A stretch of DNA of 64,000 nucleotides, from positions 682,001-746,000 of the forward strand of contig NZ_JAFEWD010000002.1 in the NCBI RefSeq assembly GCF_017355855.1, read 5' to 3'. Below are positions 62,577 through 64,000 of this stretch, in pieces (the first letter of the stretch is position 1; each line of letters starts with the position of its first letter). This stretch comes from Pedobacter sp. SYSU D00535 (GTDB lineage: Bacteria > Bacteroidota > Bacteroidia > Sphingobacteriales > Sphingobacteriaceae). The notes beneath the pieces were generated by a model. The model searched no databases, had not been told where the DNA came from, and saw nothing but the letters and a program-made list of their open reading frames with translations. Position numbers and translations under genes: made by a program.

Positions 62577-63128
62577 TTACAGTCTTGCCCACATTGGGTT
62601 CTGCTTCAAAACTTTTTTGTGTATAATACAACCCTCAGAGTGTGCCCCGGGCAGATAGCCAATACTCATTAAAAACTCGTTCACAATTTCTCCACCTGTA
62701 AAGCGAAGTGTTATCCCGAACAGTTTAATCCATTCCTCTTTAGATTTCGGGTGGTGGTACTCTAGCCAATTTGCGAACGAGCCATACTCTTTTTGCAGAA
62801 CAAGTATTGTCTTTGCGTTTTCTATTGCTGCATTTACTTTCAGTTTGTTGCGTATAATTCCAGCATCAGTCAAAAGCCGTTCCCTGTCCGTTTCTGTGTA
62901 AGCAGCGATTTTTTTAATGTTGAAGTTACTGTAGGCATTTCTGAACGAGTGCTCCTTTTTCAAAATCGTTTCCCAACTCAATCCTGCCTGATTGATCTCT
63001 AAAATTAACCTGCCAAACAATTCATTGTCATCGTAGATCGGGAAACCATAGTGGTTGTCGTGATAGTTTTTATGCAAAGTCCTTCTTTCTTCGGATTGCA
63101 TATTTTCAATAGCGGTACAATAGGACAT
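62577..63128 (-). CDS. tag: DNA-3-methyladenine glycosylase I
   Basis: 183 residues, full Tag family length. It has the opening YHDNHYGFPIYDDNELFGRLILEINQAGLSWETIL, the helix-hairpin-helix-type middle (ERLLTDAGIIRNKLKVNAAI) and the zinc-binding C-terminal His/Cys region (GAHSEGCIIH). It excises 3-methyladenine from alkylated DNA. It is last in a minus-strand operon behind an NTF2-like and an SDR gene. Probably ordinary chromosomal content. Confidence 0.92.
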   Translation of the reverse strand: MSYCTAIENMQSEERRTLHKNYHDNHYGFPIYDDNELFGRLILEINQAGLSWETILKKEHSFRNAYSNFNIKKIAAYTETDRERLLTDAGIIRNKLKVNAAIENAKTILVLQKEYGSFANWLEYHHPKSKEEWIKLFGITLRFTGGEIVNEFLMSIGYLPGAHSEGCIIHKKVLKQNPMWARL

Positions 63129-63517
63129 TCTCTATCTAATTCTGGTCGTAAGGTCTTAAAGATAAAAGAAATGGCTAAATCAGCCATTCCCATTAAGCCA
63201 GAAATTTTGAGCTTCTGTATCAAGCCTTCAATGATTTCTAAATGATAATTTAACACAATGGGGCTTCCCTCAAAACTTCCTGAAACTTTTGCTTTTAAAA
63301 TGCTCTCAGTTTCTTTTTCTTCGAAGCTTATTGGTTCCATTGTCGCCCTGTATCGGTTATTGGCATTGTCAATCCAATGTTCTATCTCTTTTCGCCCTAT
63401 ATGCGTCTTGCCTTCATCAAAAACTACCGCACTTTCGGAAAAACAATTTGCGTAAGCAACGCTTTCAAAGTCGTTTTGTGCTTTTACTAAATCTGCTATT
63501 ACTTTCGGTAAGTTCAT
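63005..63517 (-). CDS. NTF2/SnoaL-like small protein with run-on C-terminus
   Basis: A 170-residue frame whose first about 108 residues (LPKVIADLVKAQNDFESVAYANCFSE ... VLNYHLEIIEGLIQKLKISG) are a SnoaL-like NTF2 domain, usually a complete protein ending at about KISG. Here the frame continues 60 residues with low-complexity composition and overlaps the tag start by 124 nt. Immediately after KISG, the bases TTAATGG contain a TAA one base out of frame, suggesting loss of the normal stop by a single-base insertion. The gene lies 18 nt after the SDR gene. Confidence 0.75.
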   Translation of the reverse strand: MNLPKVIADLVKAQNDFESVAYANCFSESAVVFDEGKTHIGRKEIEHWIDNANNRYRATMEPISFEEKETESILKAKVSGSFEGSPIVLNYHLEIIEGLIQKLKISGLMGMADLAISFIFKTLRPELDRECPIVPLLKICNPKKEGLCIKTITTTTMVSRSTMTMNCLAG

Positions 63518-63535
63518 TCTTTTATTCCTGAAATA

Positions 63536-64000
63536 TTAAATGGTGGGTACAGTTCCACCGTCAATTATAAAATTTGTTCCTGTTAAGTAGCTGGCTCTTG
63601 GTGAAACCAGAAAGCCAACCAATTCTGCTACTTCTTCCGGTTCGGCTGGCCTGCCGTAAGGTATTCCACCCAATGCATCCATAACACTTTGCTGAGCCTC
63701 TTCTATAGTACTGTTTGCATTTCTTGCAATCTCGCCCAACCAGGCTTTTGATGCTGTTGTATTTATCCATCCCGGCGAAACAGTGAGCACGCGCACACCT
63801 TTCGGCGTAACTTCGTTCGATAAGCTTTTACTGTAATTAATTAATCCTGCTTTTGCAGTAGCATACGGCAAGGTAGAATCGTACAAAGGCAATTTGCCCT
63901 GGATGGAAGCAATGTGAATAATCACACCACTCTTGTTATCGATCATTTGCGGTAAAAAGCCTCTGTCAAGTCGAACCGGAGCCAGCAAATTTGCTTGCAG
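63536..64000 (-). CDS. Short-chain dehydrogenase/reductase, C-terminal part
   Basis: The frame is open to the right window edge (coding continues past 63988), so the N-terminal Rossmann GxxxGxG part is missing from view. Visible SDR features are IIHIASIQGK, the catalytic YATAKAG (Y-x3-K), VSPGWINT and the C-terminal TGTNFIIDGG. An NAD(P)-dependent oxidoreductase of unknown substrate, first visible gene of the SDR - NTF2-like - tag operon. Confidence 0.88.
   Translation of the reverse strand: MQANLLAPVRLDRGFLPQMIDNKSGVIIHIASIQGKLPLYDSTLPYATAKAGLINYSKSLSNEVTPKGVRVLTVSPGWINTTASKAWLGEIARNANSTIEEAQQSVMDALGGIPYGRPAEPEEVAELVGFLVSPRASYLTGTNFIIDGGTVPTI

Noticed and set aside
1-64000. CRISPR arrays, tRNA or rRNA genes
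   Set aside because: No regularly spaced direct repeats of CRISPR type and no cloverleaf or rRNA sequence were recognised in the window; the octamer array at 43.4-43.6 kb has repeats too short and degenerate for CRISPR.
1-64000. Insertion sequences
   Set aside because: No transposase-like coding sequence was seen; the inverted repeats at 1322, 17155 and 40036 are not accompanied by transposase genes or recognisable target duplications.

Overview
The window reads as a Bacteroidota chromosome segment, most likely Sphingobacteriaceae (Pedobacter/Mucilaginibacter-like). The evidence is the SusC/SusD pair, a hybrid two-component regulator, type IX secretion C-terminal domains, RteC, TraE-to-TraN type conjugation genes, TAnnTTTG promoter boxes and weak or absent Shine-Dalgarno sequences. 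This is inferred from gene content; no rRNA or tRNA was seen.

Region 1 (1-1230) is the end of an integration module: the tail of a small helix-turn-helix (excisionase-like) gene overlapping a complete tyrosine recombinase. Region 2 (1489-29744) is a pectin polysaccharide-utilization locus. It holds GH43 and GH105 (minus strand), a giant type IX-secreted pectate lyase, SusC, SusD, an unassigned six-hairpin-like glycosidase, a second type IX-secreted pectate lyase, a 1449-residue hybrid two-component sensor/regulator, a GH2 and a GH95. Surface lyases would cut polygalacturonan, SusCD would import oligomers, and GH105/GH43/GH2/GH95 would strip unsaturated uronate, arabinose/xylose-type, beta-galactosyl and alpha-fucosyl/L-galactosyl residues. 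Three promoters (GH105-GH43, susC, second lyase) share a dyad operator exactly 50 nt upstream of an identical TAGGTTTG box, which is the likely regulon signature of the hybrid regulator.

Region 3 (29783-33280) holds an alpha-oxoamine synthase overlapping a TetR regulator, then RteC, a regulator typical of Bacteroidota conjugative transposons. Region 4 (33767-42024) is an AT-rich defence-type island. It has a Septu-like ATPase/HNH pair, a PD-(D/E)XK-like protein, a large protein with a HEPN-like RNxxxH motif, RadC, and a two-gene operon of a HEPN-like protein plus an Abi-alpha (DUF4393) protein.

Region 5 (42181-61464) is the conjugation core. It runs from a structured leader with terminator, CHC2-like primase, a palindromic octamer array and hairpins (candidate operator and oriT) to MobC, relaxase, TraA and then TraE-TraN-type genes. 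The T4SS set includes several paralogous periplasmic proteins, a VirD4-like coupling protein, an M23 peptidase and DUF4099/DUF3945-type accessory proteins, ending at a terminator. Region 6 (61570-64000) has a tiny membrane protein, an orphan excisionase-like HTH, and a minus-strand operon SDR - NTF2-like - Tag glycosylase that runs off the window. One integrase at the left and the conjugation core at the right make it plausible that the pectin locus is cargo of an integrative conjugative element, but the element ends are not resolved.
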